Positions 8,274 to 16,419 of a stretch of DNA of 64,000 nt are shown piece by piece. The stretch spans positions 90,426 to 154,425 of the forward strand of contig JAKPJZ010000119.1 in the NCBI GenBank assembly GCA_029553955.1, given 5' to 3'. The notes under the pieces are model-generated. The model was given only the letters and a program-made list of their open reading frames with translations. It did no database searches and was not told where the DNA came from. This DNA is from Chloroflexota bacterium. Lineage in GTDB: Bacteria > Chloroflexota > Anaerolineae > SpSt-313. Within the stretch, counting starts at the first letter, position 1. The number at the start of each line of letters is the position of its first letter. Position numbers and translations under genes: made by a program.

Positions 8274-8329
8274 TTCACCGCAGGGAACGCAGAGGCGATT
8301 CTAGATTCCCCTGCGCCTCTGTGGTGGAA
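8274..8329. repeat. ACCGCRRAGG palindrome, gene-less copy
   Basis: TTCACCGCAGGGAACGCAGA and the inverted CTGCGCCTCTGTGGTGGAA form a short stem-loop between two genes. It belongs to the family that also occurs at 10472, 29277/29847, 30839, 32141 and 48098. Confidence 0.7.
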
Positions 8330-8350
8330 CCAGTCCCTGGAGTGTGAAAC

Positions 8351-8911
8351 GTGGAATTCAGGGTCGAGAACGCGCGCGTGGAGCTGGTGCAGGGCGACAT
8401 CACCCGCCAAGACACCGATGCGATCGTGAACGCGGCCAACCCAGGCCTGATGGGTGGGGGCGGCGTCGACGGCGCCATCCACCGAGCCGGCGGCCCCGAG
8501 ATCTTGGAGGAGTGCCGCCGGCTGGGAGGCTGCCCGCCGGGCGAAGCGCGCATTACCACGGGCGGCCGCCTCGCGGCCCGCTACGTGATCCACGCGGTCG
8601 GCCCGGTGTACTATAACGGCACGTCGGGTGAGCCCGAGAAGCTGGCCAGCGCCTATCGCTGCAGCTTGACGCTGGCCGACACACACGGCCTGCGCAGTGT
8701 CAGCTTTCCTTCAATCTCAACCGGCAACTATGGCTACCCCGTCGAGCAGGCGGCGCCCATCGCCCTGCGCACCGTGATCGACTATCTGCGACGCCACCCC
8801 GGGCTCGAGCTGGTGCGCTTTGTGCTCTACGACACGCCCACCTATGCCGTCTACGAGGCGGCGCTGCACACACTGGCCGCCGAGCCTGCCCGGCCACAGG
8901 CCGAGCGCTGA
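8351..8911 (+). CDS. Macrodomain protein (O-acetyl-ADP-ribose deacetylase type)
   Basis: A 186-residue single macrodomain. It shows 'VELVQGDITRQDTDAIVNAAN' (ADP-ribose adenine and catalytic Asn region), 'LMGGGGVDGAIHRAGG' (phosphate loop with the catalytic Asp), 'GGRLAARYVIHAVGPVY' and 'FPSISTGNYGYPVEQAA' (second phosphate loop). These match the YmdB/MacroD class, which hydrolyses O-acetyl-ADP-ribose and mono-ADP-ribose esters. The start is a GTG with GGAG 8 nt upstream. Its stop overlaps the start of the next gene (TGATG), so the two are translationally coupled. Confidence 0.92.
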   Translation: MEFRVENARVELVQGDITRQDTDAIVNAANPGLMGGGGVDGAIHRAGGPEILEECRRLGGCPPGEARITTGGRLAARYVIHAVGPVYYNGTSGEPEKLASAYRCSLTLADTHGLRSVSFPSISTGNYGYPVEQAAPIALRTVIDYLRRHPGLELVRFVLYDTPTYAVYEAALHTLAAEPARPQAER

Positions 8912-10335
8912 TGCGCCTCAGCATCCTGCACACCAACGACCTGCACGGCCATGTCGATGCCCTCGCCCGGATCAGTTCCATGGCCGGCACGATCCGGCGG
9001 CAAATGGCCGTTGAGGGTCACTCGGTGCTGCTCTGGGATGCAGGCGACGCCGAAGACCGCATGCTGCTCGAGAGCGACGTCACCAAGGGCGCGGCGGTGA
9101 TGGCGCTGCTCAATGCGGCGGGCTACAACCTGGCAGCCCTGGGCAACGCCGTGGTCCTCTCGTACGGGCCGCAGGTGGCCGAGGCGCTCACCCAGGCGGC
9201 GACCTTTCCCGTCCTGGCCTGCAACCTGTTCTACCCCAACCCTCACGTGCTCGTGGCAGGGCCACAGTCTTCGGTATTGCTCAAGGTTGGCGGGCTGAGG
9301 ATAGGCGTGGTAGGGCTGACGGCAGCCTTTGAGCTCTACCGCATGTTCGGCGCCGTGACGCCCGACCCGGTGCCGCTGGTCGCCCGCGAGGTCGGCAGCC
9401 TGCGCGCCCGCGACGCCCGCTTCATTGCCCTGCTCTCGCACCTGGGCACCAAGGGCGATGCCCACCTGGCCGAGGTTGTGCCCGGCATCGACCTGATCGT
9501 CGCCGGCCACGACCACCGCGTTCTGGAGCAGCCGCTCGAGGTGGGCCACACCTGGATCGTCTCGACAGGCGCCTACGGCCGCTACCTGGGCCGGGTCGAT
9601 ATGGAGGTTGACGCCGACACTGGGCGGGTGCTGCAGCGGCAGGCCGGCCTGCTGCCGGTGACCGAGGAGGTGCCGCCCGACCCGGCGGTGTATGCGGCCC
9701 TGGAGGGCGAGCACGAACGCGTGCAGGCCCTGCTGGCCACGCCGGTGGGCCACCTGGCGCAGGACCTGGACCTGGCCGGCGACCGCGAATGCGGCATGGG
9801 CGACCTGATGGCCGACGTGCTGCGCGAGCGGCTGGGCACCGACCTCGCCATCAGCGCGCCCGGCGCCATGGGCAGCGCGCTCAAGGCCGGGCCGGTGACG
9901 CTGGGCGACCTCTGCAGGGCGTGCTCCAGCCCCGGCAACCCGGCGCGAGCCGTGCTCACGGGCGCCGAAATTCTGACGCTGCTCGAGCGCGGGCTCGACC
10001 CCGAGGTCTGCGAGTGCGCGCCCAAGGCGCTGCGGGGGCAGAGGATGGGCATCCCGCAGGTTTCGGGGCTGCGCTACCGCATGCGGCCGGGAGCGCCGGC
10101 CGGTGAGCGCCTGGCGGGAGCCTGGGCCGGCGATGAGCCACTCGACCCGGGGCGCACGTTTACGGTCGCCTCCAGCGACCTGGAGTTCAGCGGGCAGTTC
10201 GGCTATCTGAGCCTGCCCGACAGCGAGGTGACCTACGAGGTGCCGACCGTTCTGCGCGAGGCGCTGCAGGAGCACCTGGCCTGCCGCGAGGTGGTGCGCG
10301 TGGCGGTCGGCGGGCGGATCACGGCAGAGAGCTAG
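8911..10335 (+). CDS. 5'-nucleotidase/UshA-like metallophosphoesterase with altered GNH motif
   Basis: A 474-residue two-domain protein of the UshA/CpdB type. The N-terminal metallophosphoesterase shows 'LHTNDLHGH' at residue 6, 'LLWDAGDAED' near 45, 'LLSHLG' near 172 and 'DLIVAGHDHRVL' near 196. The C-terminal nucleotide-binding domain contains 'GDLMADVLRERLGTDLAIS' and 'TVASSDLEFSGQFGYLS'. Where the family has GNHEFD, this protein has GNAVVLSYG, so the catalytic His after the conserved Asn is Ala. It has no signal peptide, unlike periplasmic UshA, so it is probably cytoplasmic. It is coupled to the macrodomain gene, which suggests a shared role in turnover of ADP-ribose-type nucleotides; this is inferred. 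Its TAG stop lies in the end of a MITE. Confidence 0.85.
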   Translation: MRLSILHTNDLHGHVDALARISSMAGTIRRQMAVEGHSVLLWDAGDAEDRMLLESDVTKGAAVMALLNAAGYNLAALGNAVVLSYGPQVAEALTQAATFPVLACNLFYPNPHVLVAGPQSSVLLKVGGLRIGVVGLTAAFELYRMFGAVTPDPVPLVAREVGSLRARDARFIALLSHLGTKGDAHLAEVVPGIDLIVAGHDHRVLEQPLEVGHTWIVSTGAYGRYLGRVDMEVDADTGRVLQRQAGLLPVTEEVPPDPAVYAALEGEHERVQALLATPVGHLAQDLDLAGDRECGMGDLMADVLRERLGTDLAISAPGAMGSALKAGPVTLGDLCRACSSPGNPARAVLTGAEILTLLERGLDPEVCECAPKALRGQRMGIPQVSGLRYRMRPGAPAGERLAGAWAGDEPLDPGRTFTVASSDLEFSGQFGYLSLPDSEVTYEVPTVLREALQEHLACREVVRVAVGGRITAES

Positions 10336-10456
10336 GTCGTGTTCGCAAACCCGTAGTATGCCCCCGTGTGGGCGTCTTGGGCGGCGAGACTGGCGCCACA
10401 GAACGGCAAAACGGGCACAAGGCCCTAGGCTACGACGGTTTGCGAACACGACCTAG
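10332..10456. mobile_element. 125-bp MITE with perfect 20-bp ends including CTAG
   Basis: CTAGGTCGTGTTCGCAAACC at 10332-10351 is the exact reverse complement of 10437-10456. The terminal CTAG could be a 4-bp target duplication around 16-bp inverted repeats, as in IS5-group insertions. The interior has no coding capacity. The left CTAG supplies the stop codon of the preceding gene. Confidence 0.85.
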
Positions 10457-10471
10457 CAAGGCTGCGTTCGG

Positions 10472-10564
10472 AGCGACGAGGCATCCACCGCAGAGGCGCA
10501 GAGAACGCAGAGGGGGCCGAAAGAACCTCCGTGTCCTCTGCGGCTCGGCGGCAAGACCTCGTCT
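10472..10564. repeat. ACCGCRRAGG palindrome, gene-less copy
   Basis: CACCGCAGAGGCGCAGAG with following AACGCAGAGGG is answered by an inverted CCTCTGCGGCTCGGCGG. The outer parts GAGCGACGAGG and CCTCGTC also pair. It is a free copy of the family described at 29277-29887. Confidence 0.65.
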
Positions 10565-10606
10565 CATCCGCCAAGAAGCGATGGTAGGAAGGTGCCGAGA
10601 GAGTCG

Positions 10607-11512
10607 ATGAAGCAGACCTATGCGGAGCGGCGGCGGGGCGTAATCCCCGCCCTTGTGGAGGCCATGCGGCCGCTGCACTGGGCCAGGAACGCCTTTGTAC
10701 TGACAGCGCTCGTCTTTGACAAAAAGATGTTCAGCCCCCAGTGGGTGCTGCGGGCCGGCGCGGCCTTTGCCTTGTTTTGCCTGGTGGCGAGCGGGGTCTA
10801 TCTGCTCAACGACCTGCTGGATGTGCAGCGCGACCGCCAGCACCCCGTCAAGAAGCACCGCCCCCTGGCGAGCGGCCGCCTGCCCATGCCGCTCGCGGCC
10901 GGCGCTGCGGTGCTCTGCCTGGGCGCAGGCACCGGGCTGGGCCTGCTGCTGAGCCCGGCGCTGGGCGGCATCCTGGGCATCTATGCGCTGGTCAACGTGG
11001 CCTACTCGATGGGGCTGAAGAACGTCGTCGTGGTCGACACCTTTGCCGTAGCCTCGGGCTATGTGCTCCGCGTCGCCGCCGGGGCTACAGCCATCCAGGT
11101 GGAGCGCTTTTCGCCCTGGCTGTACGTCTTTACGGGCTTTTTTGCCATGATGGTGTCGCTGGCCAAGCGGCGGCACGAGGTGCTGCTCCTGATGGACAAG
11201 GCCGGCACGCACCGCGGCAGCCTGAGCGACTACAACCTGACCTTCTTCGACCAGACCATCAGCCTCATGGCGGGCGGCGCCATCGTCGTCTATGCCCTCT
11301 ACACCTTCTTTGCGCCCAACCTGCCCGCCAACCACGCCATGATGCTGACCATCCCCGTGGCGGGCTTTGCCTTCCTGCGCTACCTCTACCTGGTCTTTAG
11401 CCGGGGCGAGGGCGGCGCGCCCGACGCCCTCTTCTGGACCGATAAGCCACTGGTGGTGGCCGTGCTCCTCTGGGGCGCCGTGGCCGCGGCGGTCCTCTAC
11501 CTGATGCGCTGA
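10607..11512 (+). CDS. UbiA-family prenyltransferase (decaprenyl-phosphate phosphoribosyltransferase-like)
   Basis: A 301-residue polytopic membrane protein with about eight or nine hydrophobic helices. The first aspartate-rich motif is 'YLLNDLLDVQRDRQHPVKKHRP' (NDxxDxxxD, about residue 60-80), with 'LASGRL' after it. The second region is 'YSMGLKNVVVVDTFAVASG'. The NDLLD...D-H-P-x-K-x-x-RP pattern is characteristic of the DPPR-synthase branch (Rv3806c-like), which joins phosphoribose to decaprenyl phosphate, rather than of ubiquinone or heme O enzymes. The ATG at 10607 follows CCGAGAGAGTCG; an in-frame GTG at 10592 is an alternative start. Usual partner genes for arabinosyl donor synthesis are not next to it. 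Confidence 0.85.
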   Translation: MKQTYAERRRGVIPALVEAMRPLHWARNAFVLTALVFDKKMFSPQWVLRAGAAFALFCLVASGVYLLNDLLDVQRDRQHPVKKHRPLASGRLPMPLAAGAAVLCLGAGTGLGLLLSPALGGILGIYALVNVAYSMGLKNVVVVDTFAVASGYVLRVAAGATAIQVERFSPWLYVFTGFFAMMVSLAKRRHEVLLLMDKAGTHRGSLSDYNLTFFDQTISLMAGGAIVVYALYTFFAPNLPANHAMMLTIPVAGFAFLRYLYLVFSRGEGGAPDALFWTDKPLVVAVLLWGAVAAAVLYLMR

Positions 11513-11576
11513 GCTACTGCCAGCCTCACTGCAGGGACTCGTACCGTCTGGGCAAGAAACAGAAAGGCAGGATCAC

Positions 11577-12284
11577 ATGGATCTGCAGGCGGTGCTGCAG
11601 GAGCTCGAGACTCTCGGAACAGAGCGCATCAAGAAGCTCTACATGAGCCATGGTGCACATGAACCGCTCTTTGGCGTGGCAGTGGGCGCGATGAAGCCGC
11701 TGGCAAGAAGGATCGCGAAGAATCAGCCTTTGGCGGAGGAGCTTTATGCCACGGGCAACTACGACGCCATGTATTTTGCCGGCGTGATCGCCGACCCAAA
11801 GGCCATGAGTGCGGCGGACTTTGAGCGTTGGATGGAAGCGGCCTATTTCTATATGCTATCCGACTATGTTGTGGCGGTCACTCTGGCAGAAACCGATATT
11901 GCGCAGCAGGTTGCCGATCGATGGATACCCAGCGGCCAGGAGCTCTATATGTCGGCGGGTTGGAGCTGCTATGAATGGCTGCTCGGCTCTCGGCCGGATG
12001 CCGAGTTTGATCGGGCCAAGCTGAGTGCAATGCTTGACCAAGTGGGAAGGACAATCCACAGCCAGCCTGAGCGCGCCAAATACGCTATGAACAACTTTGT
12101 CATCTCTGTCGGCATTTCCTATCTGCCGCTCCATGACGAGGCGGTCAGGGTAGCTGCGCATGTGGGCCAAGTGGATGTCACAATGGGGAAGACCGCCTGC
12201 AAGACTCCCCTCGCTACGGAATCCATTCAAAAGGCTGTGGACAAGGGGCGGCTGGGCTTCAAACGGAGAAACGTGAGATGCTAG
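11577..12284 (+). CDS. DNA alkylation repair (AlkD-like) HEAT-repeat protein
   Basis: A 235-residue all-helical protein matching the AlkD/DNA-glycosylase-like HEAT-repeat family: 'LGTERIKKLYMSHGAHEPLFGVAVGAMKPLARRI' at the N terminus, 'ATGNYDAMYFAGVIADP' near 60 and 'QPERAKYAMNNFVISVG' near 165. Characterised relatives excise or bind alkylated bases without base flipping. Members of this shorter branch are often annotated only as DNA alkylation repair proteins, so activity is inferred. The gene has clearly lower G+C and more relaxed codon choice than its neighbours, which hints at later acquisition. The ATG follows GAAAGGCAGGATCAC. Confidence 0.75.
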   Translation: MDLQAVLQELETLGTERIKKLYMSHGAHEPLFGVAVGAMKPLARRIAKNQPLAEELYATGNYDAMYFAGVIADPKAMSAADFERWMEAAYFYMLSDYVVAVTLAETDIAQQVADRWIPSGQELYMSAGWSCYEWLLGSRPDAEFDRAKLSAMLDQVGRTIHSQPERAKYAMNNFVISVGISYLPLHDEAVRVAAHVGQVDVTMGKTACKTPLATESIQKAVDKGRLGFKRRNVRC

Positions 12285-12548
12285 GGCACGGAGCGACGGC
12301 CTGAACCGTTCCGAATCGGGCGTGCGCGAGGCCCCAAACCCGGTCGCCAGCCGTTGCCGATCCACTCCGAGCGCATGACGCCCAAGCCGCACAGCTTTAT
12401 TGTTGCCGTGGCTGCGACAATGATTCGAGATGACTGCGGAACCCTCGCTGGGCACCGGGCGCAGTGCCCGCGGCGGTGCTGTACTTGATGAAGTGAGACG
12501 TGAGGCGTGACACGTATCACGCAGTACGCATTACGACGGATGTGAGCT

Positions 12549-13748
12549 TTGGAACACCATATCGCCAACCCCCTCGGCCGCTCCGACGCCGGCCTCCTGG
12601 CCCTGCTCTTGGGCGCGAACCTGGTGGCTCTGGCCTCGGATGTAATGATGTCGCCCCTCTATCCGCTGCTGGCGGCGCACTATGGCGTGGCACTGGAGAC
12701 GGTGGTGCTCCTGGGCACGCCTCGGGCGCTGGCGCAATTGGGCGTGTTGTTCCTGGGGCCCCTGTCGGAGCGCATCGGCCGCGCCTATCTGTTGGTGGGC
12801 GGGCTGGCGCTGACGGCGCTGGCCGCCTGGGCCGGGGCGCTGGCGCCGGGCCTCGGGGCCATGGCGCTGGTGCAGACCGCGCTGGGGCTGGCGCTGGCTG
12901 TGGCGGCGGCGGGCATCCCGGCGCTGGTGGGTGACCGCTACGCCTATGCCGTCCGTGGGCGGGCGCTGGCCATCATCCGCCTGGCCATGCCGTTGACGTT
13001 GATTGCGGTGGTGCCGGGCCTGGCGGCCCTGGCAGTGGGCGCCGGGGTGGTGGCACCCTTTGTGGCGCTGGGGACGGCGGCGACGGCCATCTGTGTGCTC
13101 GCCGCCTGGCGCCTGCCACGGGCGGTGGCTCGCGGCGCTACGCCCAGCGCCGCTGCGCCCGCTGCAGGGCGCCACATCACGCTGCGGGCGGGTGCAGTGC
13201 TCGTGTTGGCCCTGTGCCTGTCGCTGGTGCCCAGTACGGTCTTTACCTTCCTGCCCGCCTGGGTCGGCAACACCTTCGCCAACCCCGCGGTCACCGTGAG
13301 CCTGGCCATCGCCGCCGACGGCTGCGGCGCCCTGCTGGGTGTCCTGTTCAGTGCGGTGCTCGTCGACCGCCTGACCAAACGCAGGGCAGCGACGCTGGGT
13401 GCCCTGGTCGCGGGGGTATTCATGCTGCTCTTGCCGGCGACCGGCCACGCCTTCGGCCTGGCGGCGCTGATCATTGCGGGGTTCTCGGGCTGTCTCGAGG
13501 TGGCGCTGGTAGCGTTCATGGCGCTGTTGAGTGAGATGGCGCCGGCGGCGCGGGGCACCGTCATGAGCCTGTGGGCGGTGGCATTGGCGGGCGGCGCAGC
13601 GCTCGCCCCAGTGGCGGGGCGCCTCGTCTGGATGCGCTGGGGCATGGCTGGGCTCGGCGCCGCCGGCAGCACGCTGCTGCTCGCGGTGGCGCTGGCCCTG
13701 ACGCTGGTGGTGGCGGCCGAGCCGGGGGGCGAGCCAAACCCTTCGTAG
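12549..13748 (+). CDS. MFS transporter
   Basis: A 399-residue, 12-helix major facilitator protein. The loop between helices 2 and 3 reads 'LGPLSERIGRAYLLVGG', the usual GxxxDRxGRR-type motif in relaxed form. The symmetric loop in the second half is 'LVDRLTKRRAATLGALVAG'. Helix 1 begins at 'GLLALLLGANLVALASDV', so the start must lie upstream. The only in-frame candidate is a TTG at 12549, with a weak GTGAG. Many Gly/Ala-rich helices suit a small-molecule exporter, but the substrate is unknown. It is followed by the terminator region of a convergent tRNA gene. Confidence 0.8.
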   Translation: MEHHIANPLGRSDAGLLALLLGANLVALASDVMMSPLYPLLAAHYGVALETVVLLGTPRALAQLGVLFLGPLSERIGRAYLLVGGLALTALAAWAGALAPGLGAMALVQTALGLALAVAAAGIPALVGDRYAYAVRGRALAIIRLAMPLTLIAVVPGLAALAVGAGVVAPFVALGTAATAICVLAAWRLPRAVARGATPSAAAPAAGRHITLRAGAVLVLALCLSLVPSTVFTFLPAWVGNTFANPAVTVSLAIAADGCGALLGVLFSAVLVDRLTKRRAATLGALVAGVFMLLLPATGHAFGLAALIIAGFSGCLEVALVAFMALLSEMAPAARGTVMSLWAVALAGGAALAPVAGRLVWMRWGMAGLGAAGSTLLLAVALALTLVVAAEPGGEPNPS

Positions 13749-13821
13749 TGGGCGCTCAAGCCCTCTACGAACCTGGCTGTCCGCTGAGCCGCGCTGGCAA
13801 CGCGACACGGCTGCGGCCAAC

Positions 13822-13849
13822 AAAAAAGGCCCGGGCATAGGCCCAGGCC
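13822..13849 (-). terminator. Rho-independent terminator of tRNA-Ser
   Basis: On the minus strand GGCCTGGGC, CTAT, GCCCGGGCC and then six T residues: a 9-bp stem, tetraloop and T tract directly after the tRNA gene. Confidence 0.9.
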
Positions 13850-13863
13850 TGGCAGACTGCATC

Positions 13864-13954
13864 TGGCGGAGGGGGTGGGATTCGAACCCACGGTGGGCAC
13901 AAGGCCCACAACGATTTTCGAGACCGCCCCGATCGGCCGCTCCGGCACCCCTCC
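13864..13954 (-). tRNA. tRNA-Ser (anticodon CGA)
   Basis: The minus strand folds as a class II tRNA: acceptor GGAGGGG pairs with CCCCTCC, the discriminator is G, and CCA is encoded. The anticodon stem GCGGT/ATCGT encloses the loop CTCGAAA, giving anticodon CGA, which reads UCG serine codons. A long variable arm (TGTGGGCCTTGTGCCCAC) is typical of tRNA-Ser, and the T arm contains GGTTCGAATCC. It has its own promoter (13965-13993) and terminator (13822-13849). Confidence 0.97.
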
Positions 13955-13964
13955 GTGCGACCAA

Positions 13965-13993
13965 AGTATACCACATCACGGCCCCGCTGGCAA
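13965..13993 (-). promoter_or_regulatory. Promoter of the tRNA-Ser gene
   Basis: TTGCCA (13993-13988), 17 bp, TATACT (13970-13965), again with TGTGG before the -10. It lies 11 bp from the tRNA 5' end. Confidence 0.85.
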
Positions 13994-14009
13994 CCTCACT
14001 ATTGGCCAC

Positions 14010-14329
14010 GGGGTATGTCCCAAAATCGTCTGTGCATTTCAGGCCCGAATGATGCGTATGGTCTTGGCATCTGCCGCCCACGCCCGAGGCTCCCGTGGTA
14101 AGCCTCGGGCTACAGAAGCAAAGCCCCCATGGGGCTGGTGTCGCCCCTGAACACTGATCTCGGCAGACACGCGTCCACGGCGGCAAGCAGCCGAGGTCAA
14201 GCGTAGACGATGCGAAGCGCACGAGCCCGAAGGGCTTTGTCTCTGTAGCCCGAGGCTTGCCACGGGAGCCTCGGGCGGAGCGGCGTGCGCAACGTATGCC
14301 TGTTGCACAGACGATTGTGGGATACACCC
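14010..14329. mobile_element. MITE-like element, GGGTRTATCCCA family, copy 1
   Basis: The right end is GACGATTGTGGGATACACCC (14310-14329). The left end GGGTATGTCCCAAAATCGTC (14011-14030) is its imperfect inverse. The 9-bp direct repeat ATTGGCCAC flanks the element (14001-14009 and 14330-14338). The interior carries CGAGGCTCCCGTGGTAAGCC and its inverse but no gene. Copy 2 at 49667-49983 is homologous throughout. Confidence 0.88.
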
Positions 14330-14352
14330 ATTGGCCACTGGCCACACGCATA

Positions 14353-14381
14353 TTGACGCGCTCTCAGCAGTATGCTAGAAT
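14353..14381 (+). promoter_or_regulatory. Promoter upstream of the PiT gene
   Basis: TTGACG (14353-14358), 17 bp, TAGAAT (14376-14381) with an extended TGC before the -10. It starts shortly after MITE copy 1 and 116 bp before the transporter start codon. Confidence 0.75.
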
Positions 14382-14496
14382 CGCGCCATGCCAGGACGGG
14401 AGCGCACCTTGTCCCCAATTCGTGGCCTCGCGGCATCCTCGGGCGCGGCTCGTACGGTGACGAGCGGGGCTCAGCCCGGCGGAGCGAGTCGAACAC

Positions 14497-15480
14497 TTGA
14501 CGCCAATCATCTGGGCTGTTGTGGGCCTCGGGCTCACCTACGCCTTTCTGAACGGGATGAATGACAGCGGCAGCCTGGCCGCAGCGGTGATCTGCACGGG
14601 GGCGGTGGGCCCGCGCAAGGCCCTGCTGCTGGTGGCCGGCGCCCAGTTGCTGGGGGCGCTGACGGCCGGGGTGGCCGTGGCCCATACCGTGGGCCGGGGG
14701 ATTGTGGCACCGGGCGCGGCGACGGCGGAAGCCGTGGCGACCGCGCTGGCGGCGACCATCCTGTGGGGTCTGCTCTCGGCCTGGCTGGGGCTGCCCTCCA
14801 GCAGCTCGCACGCCCTGGTTGGCGCCCTGGCCGGCGCCGTCTGGGCGCATGCGGGGCTGGGGGCCGTCTCGCTGCAGGGGATTGGGCGCGTGCTGGTCGT
14901 GCTCTTCATCTCGCCCTGCCTGGGCTTTGCGGCCGCCTTTGCACTGATGAAGCTGCTCTACCAGGCTCTGCAGGATGCCACGCCCAAGGCCGGCGCGCGC
15001 CTCGAGCGGGCGCAGTGGCTGCCCACGGTGCTGGTGGCGATGGGCCACGGCGCCAACGATGCGCAAAAGGCGATGGGCATCGTCGCCCTGGGGCTCTCTG
15101 CCGCGGGGGCACTCCCCGCCTTCGAGATCCCGTTCTGGCTGCAGGTGGCGGCGGCGGTGGCCATGGCCGGCGGCACGAGCGTCGGGGGCACGCGCGTCAT
15201 GCGCACTGTGGGCCTCAAGCTGTACCGCATGCGGGCCATCCACGGCTTTGCCGCCCAGGCGGCTTCGGCCATCGTCGTCGTAGGCGCAAGCCTCCTGGGC
15301 GGGCCGGTGAGCACCACCCAGGTGATCGGCGCCAGCATCGCCGGGGCCGGCTCGGCGCAGCGCTTCTCGCAGGTGCGCTGGGGCGTGATCGGCCATATCG
15401 TGACTGCGTGGTTTCTGACCATCCCCGCTGCGGGTGGTCTGGCCAGCGTACTCTATTGGCTACTGGTGCACCATCCCTGA
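14497..15480 (+). CDS. pit: PiT-family inorganic phosphate transporter
   Basis: A 327-residue membrane protein with about ten helices and the two inverted PiT signature repeats: 'LNGMNDSGSLAAAVICTGAV' near residue 18 and 'VLVAMGHGANDAQKAMGIVA' near 185. It also has 'GLPSSSSHALVGALAGA' and 'GGPVSTTQVIGASIAGAG'. These residues form the Na+ or H+/phosphate symport path in the inner membrane. Translation starts at a TTG (14497) because the first signature lies so close to it; GGCGGAGCGAG is upstream. A DUF47 gene follows after 298 bp, the usual partner of PiT carriers. A good promoter lies at 14353-14381. Confidence 0.93.
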   Translation: MTPIIWAVVGLGLTYAFLNGMNDSGSLAAAVICTGAVGPRKALLLVAGAQLLGALTAGVAVAHTVGRGIVAPGAATAEAVATALAATILWGLLSAWLGLPSSSSHALVGALAGAVWAHAGLGAVSLQGIGRVLVVLFISPCLGFAAAFALMKLLYQALQDATPKAGARLERAQWLPTVLVAMGHGANDAQKAMGIVALGLSAAGALPAFEIPFWLQVAAAVAMAGGTSVGGTRVMRTVGLKLYRMRAIHGFAAQAASAIVVVGASLLGGPVSTTQVIGASIAGAGSAQRFSQVRWGVIGHIVTAWFLTIPAAGGLASVLYWLLVHHP

Positions 15481-15778
15481 CAGCCTGCCGGCAAGCCTCC
15501 GCCCTCGGCGTCCTGGCCGCAGCCGAGCAATGTGCGCTACTGCCACCCGGCTCTGATCCAGGAAGGGGTTTCAAGGGTCCATACCGGGCTCGTGCGGAGC
15601 CCATAACCCGGTCACCGGCCGGGATTGGTCTTCTCCGACAGGCTGCGAGACTGCGGAGTTGCCGCCACGGCGGACGCCCACAAGGGGCGAGGCTACGGGG
15701 TTGCTGCTACGGCGGACGCCCACAAGGGGCTACGGGTTTGCAGGCTGCCATCCATAGGGTGGCGAGCAAGGGGGGGCG
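15481..15778. repeat. Intergenic repeats: two direct copies of a GGCGGACGCCCACAAGG unit
   Basis: Between the phosphate transporter and DUF47 genes. 15658-15699 and 15700-15736 are two copies of TTGCCGCCACGGCGGACGCC followed by CACAAGGGGC and CTACGGG, the second slightly shorter. Upstream, at about 15560-15625, lie sequences of the type ACCGGGCTCGTGCGGAGCCC that also accompany the long palindromes elsewhere. No gene is seen. Confidence 0.7.
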
Positions 15779-16405
15779 ATGGGTCTCAAATCGTTGTTCA
15801 GGCGCAAGCAGGACCGCTTCTACGTGCTCCTGACTCAGCAGGCCGAAAAGACCCTGCAGGGCATGGAGGCACTGCTAGAGTATGTGACGCACCCGACGGA
15901 AGAGCGGGCCAAGGCGGTGCGCTTGCTCGAGTCGGAGGCCGACGAGGTGCGCCGCATCCTCATCGACGAGCTCAACCACACCTTCATCACCCCCTTCGAC
16001 CGGGAGGATATCTTTGCCCTGTCGCGCACCATCGATGACGTGCTCGACTATGGCGAGACCACGGTGGAAGAGATGACCACGCTCGGCGTGGCGCCCAACG
16101 AGTATATCCGCAGCATGGCGGCGGTGCTGCGCGATGCGGCCAAGGAGCTGTACCAGGCCATGTTGCGGCTGAAGGACCACCCCCAGGTGGCGCTCGATCA
16201 CGCCACGCGCGCCAAGGCCCTCGAGAACCAGGCGGAGCGCATCTACCGCCAGGCCATCGCCGCCCTCTTTGCCGGGCCACAGAACCTGGAATCGGTGGTG
16301 CTGATGCTCAAGATGCGCGAGGTGTACCGCCACCTCTCCAACGCGGCCGACCGTGGCGACGAGGCGGCCAACATCTTGAGCGATATTGTGGTCAAGACCA
16401 CCTAA
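15779..16405 (+). CDS. DUF47/PhoU-like phosphate transport accessory protein
   Basis: A 208-residue helical protein of the DUF47 (Pit accessory) family. It opens with 'LFRRKQDRFYVLLTQQAEKTL', followed by 'LESEADEVRRILIDELNHTFITPFDREDIFALSRTIDDVLDY' and the late block 'REVYRHLSNAADRGDEAANIL'. The E-x-x-x-D and D-R-x-D motifs are the PhoU-type metal-cluster ligands. These proteins modulate PiT carriers, and the gene directly follows one here. The ATG is preceded by GGGGGGCG. Confidence 0.9.
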   Translation: MGLKSLFRRKQDRFYVLLTQQAEKTLQGMEALLEYVTHPTEERAKAVRLLESEADEVRRILIDELNHTFITPFDREDIFALSRTIDDVLDYGETTVEEMTTLGVAPNEYIRSMAAVLRDAAKELYQAMLRLKDHPQVALDHATRAKALENQAERIYRQAIAALFAGPQNLESVVLMLKMREVYRHLSNAADRGDEAANILSDIVVKTT

Positions 16406-16419
16406 CTTTCTGATCATTT

